A DNA stretch of 64,000 nucleotides from Ancylobacter vacuolatus (lineage in GTDB: Bacteria > Pseudomonadota > Alphaproteobacteria > Rhizobiales > Xanthobacteraceae). How positions within the stretch are numbered: position 1 is the stretch's first letter; every line of letters starts with the position of its first letter. Location of the stretch: positions 310,001-374,000 of the forward strand of contig NZ_JAUSUH010000003.1 in NCBI RefSeq assembly GCF_030813595.1. The letters are read 5' to 3'. Made by a program: the position numbers and the translations under genes. The notes below the pieces were generated by a model that saw only the letters and a program-made list of their open reading frames with translations, did not search any database and was not told where the DNA came from. Of this stretch, positions 1 through 6,945 are shown one piece after another.

Positions 1-27
1 GTGGATGGCCGGGCCAAACCCGGCGAT
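1..27. repeat. Partial CCGGG-type palindromic repeat at window edge
   Basis: A short palindromic segment (ATGGCCGGGCCAAACCCGGC) matches a dispersed repeat seen again near 1472-1500, 11651-11871 and 58135-58164. It is cut by the window edge and no function can be read from it. Confidence 0.45.
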
Positions 28-88
28 AAACGCTCACCGCACCGCGCAGCCCTCTCATGCCCTTGCCGGGAACGGCACCACAACGCGC

Positions 89-143
89 CGTTCGGTATCC
101 GCTTGACGCGGCGTCCGGGCGATAGAATATAGAATCGAGTACC
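89..143 (+). promoter_or_regulatory. Conserved upstream block of lasso-like precursor 1
   Basis: CGTTCGGTA (89-97) is followed by CTTGACG (102-108) and, 37 bases after the TTGACG start, by TACC (140-143). The same order TTGAC...TACC recurs 37 and 36 bases apart before precursors 2 and 3. CTTGAC resembles an alphaproteobacterial -35 box, and GAATAT at 125-130 lies 17 bases on as a possible -10. Promoter function is inferred from this conservation. Confidence 0.45.
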
Positions 144-163
144 CTTGGCGCGGAACGAGCTCG

Positions 164-325
164 ATGACCCTTCCTCCGAATCAGCAATCCGCCCTCGTCC
201 GGGGCCCGGACCTGCGCGACACGAACAAGCCCGCATGGCGCGCGCCGGTCTGCCGGCCGGTGCCGCTGCCGGCGTCGACGCTTCTTGATTCGAACTTCAG
301 CACTGATGGTTTTATTGGTTCCTGA
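164..325 (+). CDS. Putative lasso peptide precursor 1
   Basis: Encodes 53 residues. Residues 1-40 look like a leader and residues 41-53 (LDSNFSTDGFIGS) like a core. Leader signs are KPAW at 22-25, W25-x2-P28, and Thr39 at position -2 of the proposed cleavage, the usual recognition features of lasso precursors (Y/W-x2-P ... T-x). In the core, Asp48 is residue 8, which would give an 8-residue macrolactam ring with the core N-terminus, and the last residue is Ser. Two paralogues of exactly the same length follow at 479 and 1022 with the same spacing of all these residues. Leu at core position 1 is less common than Gly, Ala or Ser. No maturation enzyme is visible in the window, so the class is inferred from precursor architecture only. 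The Shine-Dalgarno sequence (GGAAC, 152-156) is weak. Confidence 0.7.
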   Translation: MTLPPNQQSALVRGPDLRDTNKPAWRAPVCRPVPLPASTLLDSNFSTDGFIGS

Positions 326-408
326 TCCCTCACGGGCCGAGCCGCAGCACACAGCGGTGCCGTACCTGCGCCAGTGACGGCCGAGAATGGCCGCTCCTGG
401 CCGCGCTG

Positions 409-458
409 TGTACCGGCTTGACGCGCGTCAAGGTTGATTGACTGCCAATCAAGTTACC
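409..458 (+). promoter_or_regulatory. Conserved upstream block of lasso-like precursor 2
   Basis: TGTACCGGCTTGACG (409-423) precedes a TACC at 455-458, 37 bases after the TTGACG start, the same spacing as in front of precursor 1. A strong GAGGAGGAAG ribosome-binding site then leads to the ATG at 479. Promoter role is inference. Confidence 0.4.
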
Positions 459-478
459 TCGGGCGAGGAGGAAGCTTG

Positions 479-640
479 ATGACCCTTTATCCGAACCAAC
501 GTCCTACCCTCGTTCCAGACCGGAATAGGCGCGACGCACAGAAGCCCGCGTGGCGCAAACCGGTCTGCCGGCTGGTGCCGCTGCCGGCGTCGACGCAGTT
601 CGATTTGGACTCCAACGGCGATAGTATGCTCCAGTCCTAA
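479..640 (+). CDS. Putative lasso peptide precursor 2
   Basis: Encodes 53 residues. The start is the ATG at 479, chosen over an upstream ATG at 434 because a strong GAGGAGGAAG site sits just before it and because the paralogues align from this Met. The leader (1-40) contains KPAW, W25-x2-P28 and Thr39. The proposed core (41-53) is FDLDSNGDSMLQS: Asp48 is core residue 8 and the terminal residue is Ser, as in the other two copies. The leader is very close to that of precursor 1 (PAST before the cut in both), while the core differs strongly, the pattern expected of diversified RiPP precursors under selection for a constant leader. The cyclase and protease are not in the window. Confidence 0.75.
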   Translation: MTLYPNQRPTLVPDRNRRDAQKPAWRKPVCRLVPLPASTQFDLDSNGDSMLQS

Positions 641-949
641 TTCACTACAGGACGACCCGCGCGGCCGAGCCGCTCCGGCGCAAGCGGCGTTTCACGCGGC
701 CGGTCGCCCCTTCCCCGTTTCGCCACCTACCCGGTGGGAGCGCGACAACAGGCGGGATAGCTGAGGCGGGTCTGCCCCCTCGCCGGCGTCATCGCGGAAC
801 GGTCGCGAGGCCGTATCCGGGATCGCATCCAGCTCTATCCTGCACGCGATCCCGGCGCTGCGGCTTCGCCTCCGGCCGGGATGACGACGCAAACAGGACC
901 TCTCCCCGCCGGCGCGTTCACTCCCGCACTGCGAACGGCTACAGGCGAC
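641..949. other. Gene-poor spacer between precursors 2 and 3
   Basis: No convincing gene. It contains a CGATCCCGG...CCGGGATGACG palindromic repeat (about 846-887) of the family also found at 24917, 30095, 31151 and 31821. At 917-938 a 22-base stretch nearly identical to the 3' end of the scfR gene (1529-1550) appears, one mismatch seen, which looks like a duplication relic. Confidence 0.5.
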
Positions 950-1003
950 CGTTCGGTAGCGGGTTGACGGGCCGGTCGCCGACGGCGACAAGAGTGGGAT
1001 ACC
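950..1003 (+). promoter_or_regulatory. Conserved upstream block of lasso-like precursor 3
   Basis: CGTTCGGTA (950-958), TTGACG (964-969) and TACC (1000-1003) repeat the arrangement seen upstream of precursor 1, with 36 instead of 37 bases between the TTGACG and TACC starts. The shared block suggests each precursor copy was duplicated with its own promoter. Confidence 0.4.
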
Positions 1004-1021
1004 TTCCTTACGGACGAACAC

Positions 1022-1183
1022 ATGACGACATCCCCGACGCCGCCCGCCGCCGCTCGCGTCGACCGGAACAAGCGCGACATGCCGAAGCCCGCCTGGCGCA
1101 CGCCCGTCCTTCGGCAGGTGCAGCTGCCACTGGCGACGCTGGAGAACCCGAACAACAGCGGTGATGCGGCTGAGCTTTCCTGA
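1022..1183 (+). CDS. Putative lasso peptide precursor 3
   Basis: Encodes 53 residues, the same length as copies 1 and 2 but the most divergent. The leader has KPAW at 22-25, W25-x2-P28-x-L30 and Thr39 at -2. The core ENPNNSGDAAELS (41-53) again places Asp at position 8 and ends in Ser. The N-terminal 20 residues are Pro/Ala-rich and poorly conserved between copies, whereas residues 18-40 are well conserved, which fits a peptidase/RRE recognition region. Glu at core position 1 would be unusual for the ring amine donor. No strong Shine-Dalgarno sequence is seen (CGGAC at 1011-1015). No biosynthetic gene follows on the right; the next gene is scfR on the other strand. Confidence 0.68.
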   Translation: MTTSPTPPAAARVDRNKRDMPKPAWRTPVLRQVQLPLATLENPNNSGDAAELS

Positions 1184-1525
1184 CCGGATAGGACAGGCGG
1201 CGCCGATCACCGGATATCGGCCCAGTGAATCGTCGCTGCGCGCTCCCTTCAGCTCGACCGGCGGGGCGGCTGTGCCGCGCTGACGCGAAGAGCGGACCGC
1301 CCCTGCGTGCGCCATTCCGCGCTCCAGGTGTCGCGTCCCGGTTGTGCGCCATCCCTTTTGGGAGCGCGACGAAGGGTGGGAGTGCTTGGGGAGGGACGCC
1401 TCTCCCCCAAAGCGACGCCATGCCCGGCCTTGTGTCGGCCATCCACGTCTTTGGATCTCACCGAAATCGTGGAGGACCGGGCCAGGCCCGGCCATGACGT
1501 GGCCGGCGCTTCAATCGTGTCTCCC
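1184..1525. other. Gene-free spacer with repeat remnants
   Basis: No gene is supported between precursor 3 and the stop of scfR. The stretch holds repeat-like sequence, including a GGACCGGGCCAGGCCCGGCC palindrome with a following ATGACG (about 1474-1500) and a TTTTGGGAGCGCGACGAAGG block (1357-1376) that resembles GGTGGGAGCGCGACAACAGG near 734. Reading frames crossing it are shadows in high-GC DNA. Confidence 0.5.
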
Positions 1526-2974
1526 TCACTCCCGCACCGCGAACGGCACCACGTCGCGGCGGTCGGGATCGAGCACGATTTCGCGGTCGAGCGGGGGGAA
1601 GGCGCGTTCCGGGCAGGCGGTGCGCGGGCAGATGCGGCAATTGACGCCGAGCGGCGCCACGGCGGCCGATTTCAGGTCCAGCCCATCGGCGTGGACGAGT
1701 TCTCCGGCATAGGAAATCTCGCAGCCAATGCCGAGCGCGAAGCGGCGCTCGCGCGCGCCATGGCGCAGCGCCGGCTTTGACGTGCCGCGCGCCAGGCAGA
1801 GATAGCGCACCCCGTCCGGCATCTCGCCCAGTTGCACCAGCGTGCGAGCCGGCTGCTCGAACGCCTCGTGCACATTCCACACCGGGCAGGCGCCGCCATA
1901 GCGGGCGAACTGGAAGCGGGTGGCGCTGTGGCGCTTGATGACGTTTCCGGCGCGGTCGACTTTCAGGAAATAGAACGGCACGCCCTTCTCCCCCGGCCGC
2001 TGCAGGGTGGAGAGGCGGTGGCACACCTGCTCATGGCTCGCCCCGGTCATGACGGCGAGGCGGTCGAGATCGTGCCGTGTCTCGCGCGCCAGCCGGGCAA
2101 AGCGGCGATAGGGCAGCAGCAGCGCGCCGGCATAATAGTTCTGCAGCGACAGCCGGCACACCTCGCGCGCCGTCGTGCTGCGGAAATCGGCTTCGCGCAC
2201 GTGCCGGTCGATCAGCTCGCTCTGCTCGAAGCGGGCGATGAGCGCGGCGAGGCGGAAGGCGCGGCTGGCGGGGTCGAGCGTGCGCGCCAGCGTCGCCACC
2301 CGGCGGTGGCGGTCATAGGCCAGCAGCGGCGCGTCGAGCTGGGTGGACGCCGTCATCTCCACCGCGATGGCGTGGCTCTGCCGCAGATGCTCCACCAGCA
2401 CCGCCACCGCATCGTCGCGGCCGAACAGGTCGAGCGCGGCATTCCGCTCCTCGCCCGCGCGGTCGAGGCCGTCGACATAATTGTCGATGTAGTGGAAATG
2501 GTCGCGCACCTCCTCATAGGGCGCGAGGTTGCGCGCCTCGTCGGGCGGCGCGGCGCCATCCACCTCGCGCGCCACCGAGACCACCGCGTCGTCCTGGGCG
2601 GCGCGACGCTCCTCCAGCCGGCGCAACGCCCCGTGCAGGCGCAGGAAGGCATGGGCGAAGGCGGGGGCGTGGGTGGTGGCGTTCTTCAGATCCTGCAGGC
2701 TCGGCTCGATGCCGCGAAACACCGGATCGGCCAGCGCCTCGCGCAGATCGGCGACGATGCGGTCGAGATCGTCGGCGCCGAAGCGGGTGATGTCGAGATC
2801 GAAGACGCGGCTGATCGCCAGCAGCACGGCGGCGGTGACCGGGCGCTGGTTGCTCTCGATCTGGTTGATGTAGCTCGGGGAAAGCGCCAGCCGCCGGGCG
2901 AAATCCATCTGCGTCAGCCCCAGCCGCTCGCGCACATGGCGCACCGCATGGCCGGCGAAGACTTTCTTGGACAT
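1526..2974 (-). CDS. ScfR-family short-chain acyl-CoA regulator (PccR-like)
   Basis: A 482-residue XRE-type regulator, predicted to control propionyl-CoA carboxylase according to acyl-CoA supply. Residues about 10-65 form an XRE helix-turn-helix (LTQMDFARRLALSPSYINQIE). A long middle part resembles the IrrE N-terminal-like domain, and the C-terminal part has the Cys cluster NCRICPRTACPERAFPPL typical of the ScfR family (relatives: RamB of Corynebacterium, PccR of Rhodobacter). The start at MSKKVFAG was chosen because the upstream in-frame part is translated intergenic repeat. It is divergent from pccB, with an inverted repeat in the shared promoter region at 3134-3150. Ligand is inferred from family and context. 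Confidence 0.88.
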   Translation of the reverse strand: MSKKVFAGHAVRHVRERLGLTQMDFARRLALSPSYINQIESNQRPVTAAVLLAISRVFDLDITRFGADDLDRIVADLREALADPVFRGIEPSLQDLKNATTHAPAFAHAFLRLHGALRRLEERRAAQDDAVVSVAREVDGAAPPDEARNLAPYEEVRDHFHYIDNYVDGLDRAGEERNAALDLFGRDDAVAVLVEHLRQSHAIAVEMTASTQLDAPLLAYDRHRRVATLARTLDPASRAFRLAALIARFEQSELIDRHVREADFRSTTAREVCRLSLQNYYAGALLLPYRRFARLARETRHDLDRLAVMTGASHEQVCHRLSTLQRPGEKGVPFYFLKVDRAGNVIKRHSATRFQFARYGGACPVWNVHEAFEQPARTLVQLGEMPDGVRYLCLARGTSKPALRHGARERRFALGIGCEISYAGELVHADGLDLKSAAVAPLGVNCRICPRTACPERAFPPLDREIVLDPDRRDVVPFAVRE

Positions 2975-3011
2975 GAGGCGGGTCTCCAGATGCTGCGGAA
3001 CCTGCGCCTTT

Positions 3012-3110
3012 CCTCTCCCCGTCGGGGAGAGGTGGCCCGCGAAGCGGGTCGGTGAGGGGCGACGACGCTGGACACCTCTCACCCCAACCCTCTCCCCGAC
3101 GGGGAGAGGG
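3012..3110. repeat. Paired CTCTCCCCGNCGGGGAGAG palindromes
   Basis: Two copies of a near-perfect palindrome, at 3012-3032 and 3088-3110, lie in the scfR-pccB promoter gap. The same element occurs twice more at 4784-4900 between pccB and pccA. It is a dispersed REP-like element; any regulatory effect is unproven. Confidence 0.7.
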
Positions 3111-3133
3111 GGCAGGACGTGACCCCGTCATTT

Positions 3134-3172
3134 TTGTGAAAATTTTACAACTTCACGATCCGCATTTTCACA
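3134..3172. promoter_or_regulatory. Candidate ScfR/PccR operator
   Basis: TTGTGAAAATTTTACAA (3134-3150) is an inverted repeat with one mismatched pair, and a third half-site TTTTCACA follows at 3165-3172. The AT-rich block stands out from GC-rich surroundings in the gap between scfR and pccB. ScfR-family proteins bind A/T-rich dyads near their own and target promoters, so this is the best operator candidate. Confidence 0.5.
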
Positions 3173-3239
3173 GCTTATGTTTTCCGCCGCAAGCGCCTAG
3201 AACGGTTGCAACGGTCCGCATAAAGGCTGGGGGAGCGCC

Positions 3240-4775
3240 ATGAAGCCTATTCTCGACGAGCTGGAACAGCGGCGCGCCGGTGCCCGGCTCGGCGGCGGTG
3301 AAAGGCGCATCGCGGCCCAGCACAAACGCGGCAAGCTCACCGCGCGCGAGCGGCTCGAACTCCTGCTCGACACCGGCTCCTTCGAGGAATTCGACACCTT
3401 CGTCCAGCACCGCTGCACCGATTTCGGCATGGACAAGGCCGAGAAGATCCCCGGCGACGGCGTCGTCACCGGGTGGGGCACGGTGAACGGGCGCAAGGTG
3501 TTCGTCTTCGCCAAGGACTTCACCGTGTTCGGCGGCTCGCTCTCGGAAGCGCATGCGGCCAAGATCACCAAGATCCAGGATCTGGCGCTGAAGACGCGGG
3601 CGCCGATCATCGGCCTGTTCGATGCCGGCGGCGCGCGCATTCAGGAAGGCGTGGCGGCGCTGGGCGGCTATGGCGAGGTTTTCCGCCGCAACGTGCTGGC
3701 GTCAGGCGTTATCCCGCAGATTTCCGTCATCATGGGCCCCTGCGCCGGCGGCGATGTCTATTCCCCCGCCATGACCGACTTCATCTTCATGGTGCGCGAC
3801 ACCTCCTACATGTTCGTCACCGGGCCGGAGGTGGTGAAGACCGTCACCAATGAGAGCGTGACTGCGGAAGAACTCGGCGGCGCCAAGGTGCACACGACCA
3901 AGTCTTCGGTGGCCGATGGCGCTTTCGAGAACGATGTCGAGTGCCTGTTGCAGATGCGCCGGCTGATTGACTTCCTGCCCGCCTGCAACCAGTCCGGCGT
4001 GCCGGTGTGGCCGAGCTTCGATGATGGCGAGAGGCTCGACCCCTCGCTCGACACGCTGGTGCCGGAGCACCCGAACAAGCCCTATGACATGAAGGAGCTG
4101 ATCTCAAAGGTCGCCGACGAGGGCGATTTCTTCGAGATTCAGCAAGGTTTTGCCAAGAACATCCTCACCGGCTTCGGCCGGGTGGAGGGGCGCACGGTCG
4201 GCTTTGTCGCCAACCAGCCGATGGTGCTGGCCGGGGTGCTCGATGCCGACGCCTCGCGCAAGGCGGCGCGTTTCGTGCGCTTCTGCGACGCTTTTGAAAT
4301 CCCGATCGTCACCTTTGTTGACGTGCCCGGCTTTTTGCCCGGCACGGCGCAGGAATATGGCGGGCTGATCAAGCACGGCGCCAAGCTGCTCTTCGCCTAT
4401 TCCCAGGCCACCGTGCCGCTGGTCACCGTCATCACCCGCAAGGCGTTTGGCGGCGCCTATGACGTGATGGCCTCCAAGCATATTGGCGGCGACGTCAACT
4501 ATGCCTGGCCCACCGCGCAGATCGCCGTGATGGGCGCCAAGGGGGCGGTGGAGATCATCTTCCGCGCCGATATCGACGATCCCGAGAAGATCGCGGCGCG
4601 GACCAAAGAATATGAGCAGCGCTTCCTCTCGCCTTTTGTGGCGGCCGAGCGCGGCTATATCGACGAGGTGATCACCCCGCGCTCGACCCGCAAGCGAATC
4701 GCGCGGGCGCTGGCGATGCTGGTGTCGAAGAAGGTCGAGGCGCCGATGAAGAAGCACGATAATCTGCCGTTATAG
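3240..4775 (+). CDS. pccB: Propionyl-CoA carboxylase, carboxyltransferase (beta) subunit
   Basis: A 511-residue acyl-CoA carboxyltransferase. It moves the carboxyl group from carboxybiotin on PccA to propionyl-CoA, giving methylmalonyl-CoA in the cytoplasm. Both crotonase-fold halves are present: the N-terminal half with [14 protein letters not shown] and [13 protein letters not shown], the C-terminal half with [14 protein letters not shown] and [11 protein letters not shown]. The length matches the family (about 510). A GGGGGAG ribosome-binding site precedes the ATG. It is first in the operon pccB-pccA-mutA-(small protein)-mutB and divergent from its probable regulator. Methylcrotonyl- or acetyl-CoA specificity is less likely because of the mutase genes downstream. 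Confidence 0.95.
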   Translation: MKPILDELEQRRAGARLGGGERRIAAQHKRGKLTARERLELLLDTGSFEEFDTFVQHRCTDFGMDKAEKIPGDGVVTGWGTVNGRKVFVFAKDFTVFGGSLSEAHAAKITKIQDLALKTRAPIIGLFDAGGARIQEGVAALGGYGEVFRRNVLASGVIPQISVIMGPCAGGDVYSPAMTDFIFMVRDTSYMFVTGPEVVKTVTNESVTAEELGGAKVHTTKSSVADGAFENDVECLLQMRRLIDFLPACNQSGVPVWPSFDDGERLDPSLDTLVPEHPNKPYDMKELISKVADEGDFFEIQQGFAKNILTGFGRVEGRTVGFVANQPMVLAGVLDADASRKAARFVRFCDAFEIPIVTFVDVPGFLPGTAQEYGGLIKHGAKLLFAYSQATVPLVTVITRKAFGGAYDVMASKHIGGDVNYAWPTAQIAVMGAKGAVEIIFRADIDDPEKIAARTKEYEQRFLSPFVAAERGYIDEVITPRSTRKRIARALAMLVSKKVEAPMKKHDNLPL

Positions 4776-4783
4776 CGACCTTT

Positions 4784-4900
4784 CTCCCTCTTCCCGTCGG
4801 GGAGAGGGTTGGGGTGAGGGGCAACGCAGCCTCGACATCCCGAAGCCGCCATCCCCCTCACCCGGCGCTCCGCGCCGACCTCTCCCCACCGGGGAGAGGT
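4784..4900. repeat. Palindromic repeats between pccB and pccA
   Basis: Two CTCTCCCCNNCGGGGAGAG elements (about 4784-4808 and 4878-4900) fill the 146-base gap between pccB and pccA. They can form strong hairpins in the polycistronic transcript and could affect relative subunit levels. Confidence 0.65.
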
Positions 4901-4921
4901 GAAGTAGAGGCCCCGAGAACA

Positions 4922-6937
4922 ATGTTCTCCAAGATCCTCATCGCCAACCGTGGCGAGATCGCCTGCCGGGTCATCAAGACCGCCCGGCGCATGGGCATTG
5001 CCACCGTCGCGGTCTATTCCGATGCCGACCGGGACGCGCTGCATGTGGAGATGGCGGATGAGGCCGTGCACATCGGCCCCGCACCCGCCGCGCAGTCCTA
5101 TCTCGATGCCGAGAAGATCATCGCGGCGGCCAAGCAGACCGGGGCGCAGGCGATCCACCCCGGCTATGGCTTCCTCTCCGAGCGGGCGAGCTTCGCGCAG
5201 GCGCTGAAGGCGGCCGGCCTCGTCTTCATCGGCCCGAACCCCGGCGCCATCGAGGCGATGGGCGACAAGATCGAATCGAAGAAGGCGGCGGCGGCGGCCA
5301 ATGTCTCCACCGTGCCCGGCTATCTCGGCGTGATCGAGGATGCCGGCCACGCCGCCCGCATCGCCGACGAGATCGGCTATCCCGTGATGATCAAGGCCTC
5401 GGCCGGCGGCGGTGGCAAGGGCATGCGGATCGCCCATTCCCGCGACGAGGTGCAGGAAGGGTTCGACCGCGCCCGATCGGAGGCGAAGTCCTCCTTCGGC
5501 GACGACCGGGTGTTCGTCGAGAAGTTCATCGTCCAGCCGCGCCATATCGAGATCCAGGTGCTGGGTGACAAGCACGGCAATGTCATCCATCTGGGCGAGC
5601 GCGAATGCTCGATCCAGCGCCGCAACCAGAAGGTTGTCGAGGAAGCCCCCTCGCCGCTGCTGGACGAAGAGACCCGCGCCCTTATGGGCGCGCAGGCGGT
5701 CGCCCTCGCCAAGGCCGTGAACTATGACAGCGCCGGCACGGTGGAATTCGTCGCCGGGCAGGACAAGTCGTTCTATTTCCTCGAAATGAACACCCGCCTG
5801 CAGGTGGAGCATCCCGTCACCGAGCTCATCACCGGCATCGATCTGGTCGAGCAGATGATCCGCGTCGCGGCGGGCGAGGCGCTGACGCTCACGCAGGCGG
5901 ACGTGAAGCTGAACGGCTGGGCGGTGGAGAGCCGCGTCTATGCCGAGGACCCCTATCGCGGCTTCCTGCCCTCCATCGGCCGGCTCACCCGCTATCGCCC
6001 GCCAGCGGAGGGGGTGGCGGACGGCATCACCGTGCGCAACGACACCGGCGTGTTCGAGGGCGGTGACATCTCGCTCTATTACGACCCGATGATCGCCAAG
6101 CTGATCACCCACGCGCCGACGCGGGCGCAGGCGATCGAGGCGCAGGCGGACGCGCTCGATGCTTTCGCCATTGACGGCATCCAGCACAACATCCCGTTCC
6201 TCTCGGCGCTGATGACGCATGAGCGCTGGCGGGCCGGGCGGCTCTCCACCGGCTTCATCGCGGAGGAATACCCGGACGGCTTCCACGCCACCGCGCCGAG
6301 CGACAAGCTCGCCCGCACGCTGGCGGGCGTGGCGGCGGTGATCGACAATGTCGGCAATGCGCGCAAGCGCAAGATCTCCGGCCAGCTCGCCGGGCGGCCT
6401 GTCGTGTTCGAGCATCAGCGCGCGGTGCAGCTCGGCGGGCTCACGCTGGCCTGCGAAGTGGACCGGGCGGCGGGCGGCTTCATCGTCAGCTTTCTCGACG
6501 AGGCCGGCCGCCCGCTCTCCACCCATGAGCTGCGCTCGGGCTGGCAGCCGGGCGAGCCGGTGTGGAGCGGCGTCTTCGACGAGGAGGCGCTTGCCGTGCA
6601 GGTGCGCCCAAGGCTCAATGGCGTGGCGCTGGCCCATCGCGGCATCGCGGTGGAGGCCATCGTCTATACAAGGCGCGAGGCGGAACTCGCCGCGCTGATG
6701 CCGGTGAAGGAACAGGCAGGCAGCGGCAAGCACCTGCTCTGCCCGATGCCCGGCCTCGTCGTCTCCGTCGCGGTCAGCGAGGGGCAGGAGGTGAAGGCGG
6801 GCGAGACGCTGGCGGTGGTCGAGGCGATGAAGATGGAGAATGTGCTGCGCGCCGAGCGCGACGCCACCATCGCCCGCGTCCACGCCAAGGCCGGCGACAG
6901 CCTCGCCGTCGACGCCGTCATTCTCGATTTCGCCTGA
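4922..6937 (+). CDS. pccA: Propionyl-CoA carboxylase, biotin carboxylase/BCCP (alpha) subunit
   Basis: A 671-residue biotin-dependent carboxylase subunit. It carboxylates its own biotin with ATP and bicarbonate and hands the carboxyl group to PccB. The start at MFSKILIANRGEIACRV is typical of biotin carboxylases; an earlier in-frame ATG reads through the palindromic repeat. Visible motifs are the ATP-grasp loop ASAGGGGKGM, the catalytic region RECSIQRRNQK and EMNTRLQVEHPVTE, and the C-terminal biotin attachment site EAMKMEN with Lys637 as the biotinylated residue. The length suits PCC alpha subunits, which carry an extra region between the carboxylase and BCCP parts. Confidence 0.95.
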   Translation: MFSKILIANRGEIACRVIKTARRMGIATVAVYSDADRDALHVEMADEAVHIGPAPAAQSYLDAEKIIAAAKQTGAQAIHPGYGFLSERASFAQALKAAGLVFIGPNPGAIEAMGDKIESKKAAAAANVSTVPGYLGVIEDAGHAARIADEIGYPVMIKASAGGGGKGMRIAHSRDEVQEGFDRARSEAKSSFGDDRVFVEKFIVQPRHIEIQVLGDKHGNVIHLGERECSIQRRNQKVVEEAPSPLLDEETRALMGAQAVALAKAVNYDSAGTVEFVAGQDKSFYFLEMNTRLQVEHPVTELITGIDLVEQMIRVAAGEALTLTQADVKLNGWAVESRVYAEDPYRGFLPSIGRLTRYRPPAEGVADGITVRNDTGVFEGGDISLYYDPMIAKLITHAPTRAQAIEAQADALDAFAIDGIQHNIPFLSALMTHERWRAGRLSTGFIAEEYPDGFHATAPSDKLARTLAGVAAVIDNVGNARKRKISGQLAGRPVVFEHQRAVQLGGLTLACEVDRAAGGFIVSFLDEAGRPLSTHELRSGWQPGEPVWSGVFDEEALAVQVRPRLNGVALAHRGIAVEAIVYTRREAELAALMPVKEQAGSGKHLLCPMPGLVVSVAVSEGQEVKAGETLAVVEAMKMENVLRAERDATIARVHAKAGDSLAVDAVILDFA

Positions 6938-6945
6938 GAGGGGAA

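Noticed and set aside
1307..1780. Open frames overlapping the scfR end
   Set aside because: They run through repeat remnants and the antisense of scfR; codon use and composition do not support a gene.
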